Origin: Haloarcula sebkhae
GTDB lineage: Archaea > Halobacteriota > Halobacteria > Halobacteriales > Haloarculaceae
Assembly: GCF_014647415.1 (NCBI RefSeq)
Contig: NZ_BMPD01000003.1
Coordinates: 310,001-374,000, forward strand
Length of the DNA stretch: 64,000 nucleotides
Reading direction: 5' to 3'
Under the pieces are notes generated by a model. It had not been told where the DNA came from, made no database searches, and worked only from the letters and a program-made list of their open reading frames with translations. The translations under genes and the position numbers were made by a program. This document shows positions 25,166 through 33,184 of this stretch, piece by piece (positions within the stretch are counted from its first letter, which is position 1; every line of letters starts with the position of its first letter).

Positions 25166-26353
25166 ATGGAGTCAAACTCCGACTCCCTTCCCCATCAGGT
25201 GCCTCCAGAAGACCAGATCGGGGAGCTACATATAGCGATGCGGCGACTGATGGCCGCCGAAGACCAGTCTACGGTCGCGACAGTCGCGGTCGAGACTGCA
25301 ACAGCGATTCTCGATTTTCCCTTCAGTGTCTTCTGGGAGGCCACCGACAGCGAACTCAAAGCTGTAACCATCTCTGAGCCACTCCGGGAGCACGTCGAGG
25401 TCCGTGCTGACCCAGGCCAGGTGATGCGACACGAGCGCGGGAGTTGGCTGTGGGAACAGTACGAATCCGACGAGACACAGCGAGTTCTCGTTTCGGAAGA
25501 GAAAGCCGCAGCGGATGTACCGCTGCACGGGGGTATCACTGTCCCGCTCGCAGAGTACGGGCTTTTGACAGCTGGGACGGACGAGCGAGCCGAACCGACT
25601 GAGCGTGAGGCGCAGTTGGCCGATATCCTCGGGAAGAACGCACTCTCAGCCCTCGAACGGATCGAGCGCGAGCGGGAGCTGAAACGGCAGCGCGACAACC
25701 TCGACCTGTTGAACCAGATCGTCCGTCACGACCTCACGAACCACCTACAGATCATCAACGGACGGGCGGAGTTGCTCCGGGACCAGTGCAGTGGCGACAC
25801 CCTAGAACACGTCGACGGGATTCAGGAGAGCAGCCAGGCAGCCGCGGAACTGCTTGAGACAGCCGGAGACCTTGCGACGGTAATGCGACAGACGGACTGG
25901 GAGACCGAACCGGTCGCTCTCGGGCCAGTCCTGTCCTCGGTGACCGAGGATATCACAACGACGTACACCGACGCACAGGTCACCGTCCCGGACGAGTTCC
26001 CGCCGGTACAGGTGCAAGCTGACGACCTTCTGTCCTCGGTGTTCCGAAACGTTCTCACTAACGCCATCCAGCACAACGATTCACCAACGCCGTCGACCGT
26101 CGTTGACGTGACTGACGACGGTGATGCAGTCAACGTCACTGTCGCCGACAATGGCCCGGGAATCCCGGACGAGCAGAAACGGATGGTGTTCGAGCGCGGG
26201 GAGAAGCGACCGGACAGTGCGGGGACCGGCGTCGGCCTCTATCTCGTCCGAACGCTGGTCGACGCGTACGGTGGTGACGTGTGGGTCGAAGACAACGAGC
26301 CGCGGGGGGCCGTCGTCGGGCTTACACTGCCGAAAGCGGCGGACGACGACTGA
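25166..26353 (+). CDS. GAF-domain sensor histidine kinase
   Basis: 395 aa, soluble. GAF domain about residues 18-165 (RRLMAAEDQSTVATVAVETA start; VPLAEYGLLTAG core), H-box LNQIVRHDLTNHLQIINGRA with His188, HATPase with N-box FRNVLTNAIQHND, G1 VADNGPGIP and G2 TGVGLYLVRTLVDAYGG. It lacks PAS and TM regions and is the smallest kinase in the window. It is orphan: the neighbours are a permease and, convergently, a helicase. Confidence 0.9.
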   Translation: MESNSDSLPHQVPPEDQIGELHIAMRRLMAAEDQSTVATVAVETATAILDFPFSVFWEATDSELKAVTISEPLREHVEVRADPGQVMRHERGSWLWEQYESDETQRVLVSEEKAAADVPLHGGITVPLAEYGLLTAGTDERAEPTEREAQLADILGKNALSALERIERERELKRQRDNLDLLNQIVRHDLTNHLQIINGRAELLRDQCSGDTLEHVDGIQESSQAAAELLETAGDLATVMRQTDWETEPVALGPVLSSVTEDITTTYTDAQVTVPDEFPPVQVQADDLLSSVFRNVLTNAIQHNDSPTPSTVVDVTDDGDAVNVTVADNGPGIPDEQKRMVFERGEKRPDSAGTGVGLYLVRTLVDAYGGDVWVEDNEPRGAVVGLTLPKAADDD

Positions 26354-26379
26354 GTCGCCTCCAGAACTGGGCGGTCTTG

Positions 26380-28863
26380 TTACTGTTCCGTCAGCCCGTC
26401 CAGCAGGTGTATTGCACCGTGTTTGTCCAGCGGGTCGTTGGCGTTCCCGCAGTGAGGTGACTGCACGCAGGCCGGACAGCCGTTGGCGCAGTCACACGCG
26501 CTCAGCATCGACAGCGTGGTGTCCATCAGCGGCCCGATGTCGTGGTAGCCGGCCCGCGTCAGGCCGATACCGCCGGGGTACCCGTCGTAGATGAAGATGG
26601 TCGGCTCGCCGGTGTGGGGATGGCGCGGCGTCGACAGGCCGCCGATGTCGCCGCGGTCACAGAGGTACTCGAAGGGGAACATCGAAATCATCGCGTGTTC
26701 GGCGGCGTGGATGGCCCCAGGGAAGTCGCCGGTGTCACCACCGTCGGTCGCTGTATCGCCGGGCTGACCGCCGCCACCGCTTCCGCTCTCGCTCCCGGGT
26801 GCGCTTTCGGCTCCGTACGCGCCCTGCCGTATCTCGCTTTCCAGGTCCGACGGCACGGTGTGGTACAGCGCCTTCGTCTCCAGCGTCGTCTCGGGCAGGT
26901 CGAGTGAACGCTGGCCGAGTACCTCCCCGGAGGAACCGTCACGGCGCTCGTAGCCGGTGATCTGCTTGCGCATCGTCACTGAGGCGAAGCGGACCGGTAC
27001 GTCCTCGCGGGTCGGCAGTCGCCGCTCCGCCAGGTCCGCCTCAACGGTGATGGTCTTGTCGTGCAGGACGCGAGTGAAGTAATCGGCCCACGTCCGGTCG
27101 AGTTCTGCTACACCTGTATCGAGATCGAGGTCTATCACCTCGTAGCGCCGGCCCTGATGGTGGTAAATCGCGCCGGGGTGCGCATCACGGAGTGCGTCCT
27201 CGACGGAGAGTTTCGCTATCACGTCACCCTTAGCCACGAGTTTCACCTCGCCGTCGTCGACGGTCCGTAGGTTCATTTCGTGGTGTGGACTCCCGTTTCC
27301 GAGCCAGCGCATTCCCTGGTCGGTCTGGCGGCGGTCGAGCTTCCCGGCCGATTCAAGGCCGGAAACCACGTCGGGGAACGTCTCGCCGAAATGACGGTCG
27401 TCGTTCGGCGAAAGCCAGTTCTCACAGGCGGCCGTGTGGACGTGGTCCGGGAGGAGTTGCTCGTTTTCGGGGTTGGTCACGGCCTGTTCAGCACCTGTTT
27501 CGAACAGCGCGTCGGGGTTGCGCAGGACGTACTGGTCCAGCTGGTCCTCGCCACCGACCAGCGCGACGAGCGCAGGGTCGGTGCCGCGACCGGCCCGCCC
27601 GGCCTGCTGGAAGGCCCGCATCCGCGTGCCGGGGTAGCCGTCCAGCAGGACGGCGTCGAGGCCGCCCACGTCGACGCCCAGTTCGAGCGCGCTGGTCGAC
27701 CAGACGCCCCGCAGGTCACCGGATTGCAGGCCCTGCTCCAGTTCACGCCGGCGGTCGTCGGTCAGCGCGGCCTGATACGCGCCGACACCGTCGGCGAGGG
27801 TGTGCTCGCCGCGGCTCCGAAGTTCGTCGGCGCTGTCGCTGGCGTACCGCTCGGCGGTCTGGCGCGACCCGGCGAAGACAACTGTCTGGAGACCCCGTTC
27901 GACGAGGTCCACGAACAGCTGTTTCGTCTCGACGTGATTCGACTTCCGGCGGCCGCTCCCCCAGCCGTCACCATCGTACTCCGGCGGGTTCCACAACAGC
28001 CAGTGACGTGGTCCGCTGGCGCTCGCGTCCTCGTCGACCAGCGCGAACGACGGCTCGGGCTGGCCGGTGACTGCTGCCGCGTGCTCCACTGGATTGCCGA
28101 TAGTCGCCGAGCAACAGACCCACTCCGGGCCGCCCGCCGTCCCGCCGTCGCTCCCCGCGCTGCCGCCGGCGTCGAACCGCTCTGCGACGCGCTGGAGGCG
28201 GCGCATCACCAGCGAGACGTGGCTACCGAACACGCCGCGGTAGCCGTGGACCTCGTCGATGACGACGGTTTCGAGCCGCTGGAAGAACCAGTCCCACAGC
28301 CGGTGAGCGTGGGGCAGGATGCCGTAGTGGAGCATGTCCGGTGTCGTCAGCAACACGGTCGGCTGGCGCTCCCGGATGGCCTCCTTCTCGGATTTCGACT
28401 GCCGGCCGGTGTACTGGGCGACGGAGACGCCGGAGGCAAACCCGAGTCCCTGCGCCAGTTCCGACAGCGTCTCGGTCTGGTCGTTGATGAGCGCGACCTG
28501 CGGGGCGATATACAGCGTCGTCGCCCGGCGGTCGAGCGCCCGCTCGAACGCCGGGACGGTGTAGGCGAGGCTCTTACCGCTCGCTGTCTCGGTCGCGAGA
28601 ACGACGTTGTCACCGGACCGGACTGCCTCGATTGCGTCCACCTGGTGTGCGTAGAGGTCAGTGATGCCCCGATCTTCGAGGACGCCGGCAAGGCGGTCCG
28701 CAACCTCGCAGTCCGCGGTCCGCGCGTCCCGGCCCGGGACCGTCCGCTGATCGACGATCTGTCCCTCGTAGTACGGCCGGTCCCGGAGCCACGAAATTGT
28801 ATCGTCCACGGGCGACGTATGTGAGCGAAAAGTATCGGTGTTGCTGTTCTCGGCCGGAGACAC
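26380..28863 (-). CDS. DEAD/DEAH-box helicase with C-terminal DUF1998 zinc domain (MrfA/Hrq1-like)
   Basis: 827 aa. Walker A ATETASGKSLAY (Lys97), DEVH box in VVIDEVHGYRG (about residue 205), helicase C domain with QAGRAGRGTDP, and a C-terminal Cys cluster CDCANGCPACVQSPHC (residues 790-805), the DUF1998-type zinc site. The layout matches YprA/MrfA and fungal Hrq1, 3'-5' DNA helicases tied to cross-link repair. A Ser/Gly-rich linker (about residues 700-725) precedes the zinc domain. The start is a GTG at 28861-28863; there is no earlier ATG. It begins 17 bp after btuD ends and is likely read from the btuC promoter. Confidence 0.9.
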   Translation of the reverse strand: MSPAENSNTDTFRSHTSPVDDTISWLRDRPYYEGQIVDQRTVPGRDARTADCEVADRLAGVLEDRGITDLYAHQVDAIEAVRSGDNVVLATETASGKSLAYTVPAFERALDRRATTLYIAPQVALINDQTETLSELAQGLGFASGVSVAQYTGRQSKSEKEAIRERQPTVLLTTPDMLHYGILPHAHRLWDWFFQRLETVVIDEVHGYRGVFGSHVSLVMRRLQRVAERFDAGGSAGSDGGTAGGPEWVCCSATIGNPVEHAAAVTGQPEPSFALVDEDASASGPRHWLLWNPPEYDGDGWGSGRRKSNHVETKQLFVDLVERGLQTVVFAGSRQTAERYASDSADELRSRGEHTLADGVGAYQAALTDDRRRELEQGLQSGDLRGVWSTSALELGVDVGGLDAVLLDGYPGTRMRAFQQAGRAGRGTDPALVALVGGEDQLDQYVLRNPDALFETGAEQAVTNPENEQLLPDHVHTAACENWLSPNDDRHFGETFPDVVSGLESAGKLDRRQTDQGMRWLGNGSPHHEMNLRTVDDGEVKLVAKGDVIAKLSVEDALRDAHPGAIYHHQGRRYEVIDLDLDTGVAELDRTWADYFTRVLHDKTITVEADLAERRLPTREDVPVRFASVTMRKQITGYERRDGSSGEVLGQRSLDLPETTLETKALYHTVPSDLESEIRQGAYGAESAPGSESGSGGGGQPGDTATDGGDTGDFPGAIHAAEHAMISMFPFEYLCDRGDIGGLSTPRHPHTGEPTIFIYDGYPGGIGLTRAGYHDIGPLMDTTLSMLSACDCANGCPACVQSPHCGNANDPLDKHGAIHLLDGLTEQ

Positions 28864-28880
28864 CTCAGTCGGCGGTGGAC

Positions 28881-30152
28881 TCAGTCCGTGGTCGACTGAT
28901 TGAGTGGTAGTGTCGCGTCGCGCTCCGATGCGGGCGGCAGGGACGCGACCGATGCGGGGAGCGCAGCCAGCGGTACGGTGTCATGAGTGGTGCTGGTGTA
29001 GTCGCTCTCATCCGTCTCGACAGCGAGGCAGGTACCGCCAGCCCTGACGACCGGGCTGTTGCCGTCACCGGTTTCGCCTGCTATCACGACGGCATCGGCG
29101 GCTTGCGCGAGTTCGACTGCGCGTTCGCGGGCCGCGTCGTCGATGCCAGCGAAAGCCGGGACCGTAACCGCCTCACAGTCGAGGTCCCGGGAGCGCTCGG
29201 CGGCTGCGTCGCCGGCGGGCACAACGCCGACACTGACACGACAGCCTGCCCCGACGAGCGTCGAGACGGCGGACGCCGCCGGCTTGCCGGTCCCGACGAC
29301 GTGGATGCGGCGGTCGACTGTCTCCCGGTCAGCCAGCGGCGTCACGAGCGGCGCGTCGGTGCCGGGCTGGGTCGTTACCAGCGTCTCTGCGTCGAAGGCG
29401 TCACGGAGCGTATCGCTTGTGAGAACATCGGCGGGACGGCCCGCAGCACAGATGCCGCCGCCGGCGAGCAACACCAGTTTGTCGCAGTACCGGGCGGCCA
29501 GATTGAGGTCGTGAATCGCAGCAATGGCTGTCTTTCCGTCCCCGACCAGTGTCCGGACGAGTTCGAGCGTCCGGACAGCGTGGTTGATGTCGAGGTTCGC
29601 CGTTGGTTCGTCTAGCAGGAGCACCGGTGTCTCCTGTGCAAGCGCCCGAGCGAGGAGGACGCGCTGGCGCTCGCCGCCCGAGAGCGAGGTGAACGGCCGG
29701 TCGGCGAACTTGGCAACGCTCGCGCGCTCCATCGCCGTCTCGACGGCGCTCCGGTCGCCGTCGTCCATTCGGTCGAACCGGCCGAGATGCGGTGTCCGCC
29801 CCATCTCGACGGTCTGCCTGACGCTGAAGTCGAACGACAGCGAGGTTCCCTGCGGCGTGCTCGCGACGAGGCGACTCACCGCTTTCGCCGAGCGGTCCGA
29901 AATGGGCTCGCCGTCGACACGAACTGTTCCGGTGTCCGGGTTGAGCGTCCCCTTCACCGCTCGCAGGACGGTCGTCTTACCCGCGCCGTTGGGGCCGACG
30001 AGGCCGACGAGCGACCCACGGTCGACGCTGAAATCGACGCTCGAGACGACCGACTGCTCGCCGAAGGATACCGCGAGGTCGGACACGTCGAGCATCGGCC
30101 CGGAGCGGCCCCGCTCTGGGTCTGAACTGTCGTGCGCGGGCTGTTCGCTCAC
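28881..30152 (-). CDS. btuD: Cobalamin ABC transporter ATP-binding protein with extra C-terminal domain
   Basis: 423 aa, cytoplasmic ATPase of a FecCDE/BtuCD-type importer. Walker A GPNGAGKTT, Q-loop TPQGTSLSF, signature LSGGERQRVLLARALAQ, Walker B VLLLDEPTANLD and H-loop AAIHDLNLAA, all within residues 20-260. Residues 280-423 form an additional alpha/beta domain (HVVGTGKPAASAVSTLVGAG, then ADAVVIAGETGDGNSPVV) absent from E. coli BtuD. The start is GTG at 30150-30152, overlapping the btuC stop by GTGA. B12 specificity is inferred from similarity to haloarchaeal btu loci; haem or siderophore import cannot be excluded. Confidence 0.88.
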   Translation of the reverse strand: MSEQPAHDSSDPERGRSGPMLDVSDLAVSFGEQSVVSSVDFSVDRGSLVGLVGPNGAGKTTVLRAVKGTLNPDTGTVRVDGEPISDRSAKAVSRLVASTPQGTSLSFDFSVRQTVEMGRTPHLGRFDRMDDGDRSAVETAMERASVAKFADRPFTSLSGGERQRVLLARALAQETPVLLLDEPTANLDINHAVRTLELVRTLVGDGKTAIAAIHDLNLAARYCDKLVLLAGGGICAAGRPADVLTSDTLRDAFDAETLVTTQPGTDAPLVTPLADRETVDRRIHVVGTGKPAASAVSTLVGAGCRVSVGVVPAGDAAAERSRDLDCEAVTVPAFAGIDDAARERAVELAQAADAVVIAGETGDGNSPVVRAGGTCLAVETDESDYTSTTHDTVPLAALPASVASLPPASERDATLPLNQSTTD

Positions 30153-31219
30153 AGTTCGTGCACCTCCCGCTTCCGGAGCAGATACAGGAAAAACGGCGCG
30201 CCGAGGACGGCGGTGACGATGCCGACCGGGACCTCGGCGCTGCCGGAGCGCGCGAGGGTGTCCGTCGCCACGAGGAACGACGCCCCGGCGAGGGCCGCCG
30301 TCGGGAGGAGTATCCGGTGGTCAGGCCCGACGAGCAGCCGCATCACGTGGGGAACGATGAGGCCGACGAAGCCGACGATACCGGCGACGGCGACGCCCGC
30401 CGCCGTGATGACAGCCGATAACGCGAGCAGGACACGCTTGGTCCGCTCGACCTCGATACCGAGGCTCTGTGCGTCCTCCTCGCCGAGCAGCATGACGTTC
30501 AGGTCGCGTGCGTACGCCAGCAACACGACGAACGGGACGGCGACGAGCACGACGCTGCTGGTCACTTCGGGCCAGGACGCCCCCTTGAGATGGCCCATTA
30601 GCCAGTACAGCGCCCGGCGGATACTCTCGCCGCTGTGGAGCAACAGGAAGGAGACCACCGCGCCAAGAAACGTCTGTATCGCGACGCCGGCCAGCAACAG
30701 CGTCGCGACCGGTGTCCGGCCGTTCCGCGTGGCGATGAGATAGACGCCGAAGGCCGCGACCAGCGCACCCACGAAGGCCGCGCCGCGGAGGCCGAGTCCG
30801 AACGGGATCACGACCGGCGCGACGATGAAGCCGACCGCGCCGACCGCTGCGCCGGAGGAGACGCCGATGATAGAGGGATCAGCCATCGGGTTCCGGAAGA
30901 TGCCCTGCATGATCGTCCCTGCGGCGGCGAGCGAGAAGCCGACGACCGCGCCCAGCAGTATCCGGGGGAGTCGGACCTGCATCACGATCTGTGTCTGAAG
31001 GTCGCTTACTGCATAGGAGAACACATGGGCCGTGGTCACGTCGACGGCAGGGCCGGAGACCGAGATGCCAGTCGGGACAACGACGGCGTTGAGCAGCACT
31101 TTCCCGACAACGGCGGGCGGGATCCACACCGGGCCGATGCCGGCGCTCGTCGTCACCACGGCACAGAGGACGGCGACGAGCCCCGACGACCACCCGACGG
31201 TCCGACCCGCGAAACGCAT
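30149..31219 (-). CDS. btuC: Cobalamin/iron-type ABC transporter permease (FecCD family)
   Basis: 356 aa with about nine or ten TM helices. Family blocks: VRLPRILLGAVVGFSLAAAG near residue 100, FRNPMADPSIIGVSSGAAVG, SGESIRRALYWLMGHL, and the coupling region GEEDAQSLGIEVERTK, ending in VGFVGLIVPHVMRLLVGPDH. Imports cobalamin through the membrane with BtuD and BtuF. Start ATG at 31217-31219, 28 bp from a TATA that overlaps the btuF promoter. Confidence 0.9.
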   Translation of the reverse strand: MRFAGRTVGWSSGLVAVLCAVVTTSAGIGPVWIPPAVVGKVLLNAVVVPTGISVSGPAVDVTTAHVFSYAVSDLQTQIVMQVRLPRILLGAVVGFSLAAAGTIMQGIFRNPMADPSIIGVSSGAAVGAVGFIVAPVVIPFGLGLRGAAFVGALVAAFGVYLIATRNGRTPVATLLLAGVAIQTFLGAVVSFLLLHSGESIRRALYWLMGHLKGASWPEVTSSVVLVAVPFVVLLAYARDLNVMLLGEEDAQSLGIEVERTKRVLLALSAVITAAGVAVAGIVGFVGLIVPHVMRLLVGPDHRILLPTAALAGASFLVATDTLARSGSAEVPVGIVTAVLGAPFFLYLLRKREVHEL

Positions 31220-31240
31220 GTATGAAAGCCCAGTTGCAGT

Positions 31241-31254
31241 AGATAAGTATTTAT
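31241..31254. promoter_or_regulatory. Overlapping divergent promoters of btuF and btuC
   Basis: agataagtatttatt contains a minus-strand TATA (acttatct) about 28 bp before the btuC ATG and a plus-strand TATA (tatttatt) 30 bp before the btuF ATG at 31278. The 58-bp gap leaves no room for separate promoters, so TBP can probably serve only one side at a time. Confidence 0.65.
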
Positions 31255-31277
31255 TGCTCCTGACACCCGCCTAGGGT

Positions 31278-32366
31278 ATGCGACGACCTTCTCTCGTCTG
31301 TGTCTTTGTCTTGCTTGTCGGCTCGCTTGCGGGCGTCTCTCCGGCCGCAGCAACAACTGCCACGCAGGCCGACGACTGCTCGTTTCCCGTCACGATGACC
31401 GACGCGACCGGGACCGAGGTCACCCTTGAGGAACGCCCGGAGCGGGTTACGACGACCAACCCTTCGGCTGCCCAGACGATGTGGGAGATCGGTGGCCGCT
31501 CTCAGGTGGTCGGGCTCACCCAGTATGCAAGCTATCTTGACGGGGCTGAGAGTCGAACGAACGTCTCCGCGAGCTTCGGCGTCAACGTCGAGCGCGTCGT
31601 CAGCACGAACCCGGATCTGGTGATCGCGCCGAACGCCAGCGCCGGTGACGTGGCCCCGCTCCGACAGGCCAGACTCACCGTGTATCACCTCCCCGCCGCG
31701 ACAACGATCGAGGACATTCGGGCCAAGACGACGACTGTCGGCCGCCTGACCGGTAACTGCGAGGGTGCGAGCGAAGCCAACGCCTGGATGGACGCGAACG
31801 TCGATTCCGTTCAGCAGGTCACCGCGGACGCCGAAGACAGACCGACGGCGCTGTATCCGCTTGGCGGCGGGTACGTAGCGGCGGGCAACACCTTCGTCAC
31901 GTCGCTCATCGAACTCGCGGGCGCAGAAAACGTCGCGGCCCGCAACCACAAGAAATACCCACAGCTCAGCAACGAGGTCATCCTCCAACTCGACCCAGAG
32001 GTCCTCTTCGTCACCGAGAACACGGCGACCATCGCGACGACCGAGCCGTACGCCAGCACGACCGCGGGCGAGACCAACGCGACAGTCACCGTCCGGGCTC
32101 GGAACATCAACCAGCCCGCCCCGCGGAGCGTGGTCTCGTTCGCCCACAACGCCACCGCACAGCTCTATCCGGACCGGTACGACGCCGACAGCTACGTTCC
32201 CCGGTCGGCGGTGACCAAAACGAGCGAGTCCACGCCCGCGGACCACACGCCAAGCGCTGACCAGTCCACGACCGACGCCAGCGGTCCCGGATTCACAGCT
32301 GTCGCGGCGCTTGTCGCACTGCTGGCGCTGGTCTGCACACAGCAGTTCCGCCGCCGGAGGTCGTAG
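31278..32366 (+). CDS. btuF: Cobalamin-binding extracellular protein with PGF-CTERM-like anchor
   Basis: 362 aa. Signal peptide MRRPSLVCVFVLLVGSLAGV with cleavage near ASPAAA (about residue 25). A type-III solute-binding (Fe/B12 periplasmic) domain covers residues 35-275: VTTTNPSAAQTMWEIGGRSQ, RVVSTNPDLVIAPNASAGD, and TALYPLGGGYVAAGNTFV. A Thr/Ser/Asp-rich linker leads to GPGFTAVAALVALLALV and a basic end, matching the archaeal PGF-CTERM sorting signal processed by archaeosortase. There is no lipobox. It stands divergent from btuCD and 4 bp before the 5-formyl-THF cyclo-ligase gene. Confidence 0.88.
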   Translation: MRRPSLVCVFVLLVGSLAGVSPAAATTATQADDCSFPVTMTDATGTEVTLEERPERVTTTNPSAAQTMWEIGGRSQVVGLTQYASYLDGAESRTNVSASFGVNVERVVSTNPDLVIAPNASAGDVAPLRQARLTVYHLPAATTIEDIRAKTTTVGRLTGNCEGASEANAWMDANVDSVQQVTADAEDRPTALYPLGGGYVAAGNTFVTSLIELAGAENVAARNHKKYPQLSNEVILQLDPEVLFVTENTATIATTEPYASTTAGETNATVTVRARNINQPAPRSVVSFAHNATAQLYPDRYDADSYVPRSAVTKTSESTPADHTPSADQSTTDASGPGFTAVAALVALLALVCTQQFRRRRS

Positions 32367-32370
32367 CGCC

Positions 32371-33099
32371 ATGGACAAACAAGCTATCCGTGAAACAGTC
32401 TGGGACGCGCTGGAAGAGCGCGATATCGCTCGGTTTCCGTTTCCGCCCCACGACCGGATTCCGAACTTCGCGGGCGCGAGCGAGGCCGCACAGCGCCTGG
32501 CCGAGACGGCGGTCTGGGACGCCGCCGAGACGGTCAAGGCGAATCCGGACTCGCCACAGCTCCCGGTTCGACGGGCGGCGTTGCGGGCCGGCAAGACGGT
32601 GTATATGGCCGTGCCACGGCTTCGGGACGAGCGGTGCTTCTACGAACTCGACCCCGACGACCTCGACGACATCGAAGCCGCGCCGGCGATTTCGAACGTC
32701 GCGGATCACGCCCGACAGGTCGGCCCCGAGGCGGTCGGGAGCGTCGACCTCGTAGTGTCGGGATCGGTCGCGGTTACCGAAGACGGCGCGCGAATCGGGA
32801 AGGGCGAGGGGTACAGCGACCTCGAATACGCCGTTCTCCGTGAATTGGGGCTAGTCGACGGAACGACGCCGGTCGTGACGACGGTCCACGAACTTCAGAT
32901 CGTGGGCGGTCCGGCGGGCGTCGTCGACACCACTGTTCCCGTCGACGACCACGACGTGCCGATGGACTGGATCGTGACGCCGGACCGCACTGTCGAGACG
33001 GCGACCACACACACGACGCCAACGGGCGTCGATTGGGACGCGCTTTCCGCGGACCGTATCGACGAGATTCCGGTGCTTTCCTCCCGCCGCCCCGACTGA
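32371..33099 (+). CDS. 5-formyltetrahydrofolate cyclo-ligase family protein
   Basis: 242 aa; the family converts 5-formyl-THF to 5,10-methenyl-THF with ATP. Motifs: [19 protein letters not shown] near the N-terminus, the basic [20 protein letters not shown], and [19 protein letters not shown], which matches the (R/K)xGxGxGxYD-type loop of MTHFS with a Ser-Asp variant. Archaeal members are longer and more diverged than bacterial ones, so the exact substrate is uncertain. The start lies 4 bp after btuF, implying co-transcription, although a functional tie to B12 (folate one-carbon metabolism) is inference. Confidence 0.85.
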   Translation: MDKQAIRETVWDALEERDIARFPFPPHDRIPNFAGASEAAQRLAETAVWDAAETVKANPDSPQLPVRRAALRAGKTVYMAVPRLRDERCFYELDPDDLDDIEAAPAISNVADHARQVGPEAVGSVDLVVSGSVAVTEDGARIGKGEGYSDLEYAVLRELGLVDGTTPVVTTVHELQIVGGPAGVVDTTVPVDDHDVPMDWIVTPDRTVETATTHTTPTGVDWDALSADRIDEIPVLSSRRPD

Positions 33100-33146
33100 G
33101 CGACCGGGCGCTATACCGGCTCAAACCCTGGTAATGAAAGCTTACC

Positions 33147-33166
33147 GGCGGTACAACTTTACCGCC
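33147..33166. promoter_or_regulatory. Perfect 7-bp inverted repeat before a histidine kinase
   Basis: ggcggta, 6-nt caactt, taccgcc, ending 18 bp before the ATG at 33185. It lies where TFB/RNA polymerase would sit or at the transcript start, so it could be an operator. It could alternatively be the 3' hairpin of the btuF-cyclo-ligase transcript. Confidence 0.4.
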
Positions 33167-33184
33167 ACATGCCTTGGAAGGAGT

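Noticed and set aside
27280-28824. 514-aa plus-strand open frame within the DUF1998 helicase
   Set aside because: Reverse-strand shadow of a clear helicase with Walker A, DEVH and zinc cluster; no promoter and no motif.
31220-31277. Cobalamin riboswitch upstream of btuF or btuC
   Set aside because: The divergent gap is only 58 bp and both transcripts appear leaderless, so no room for a B12 riboswitch aptamer.
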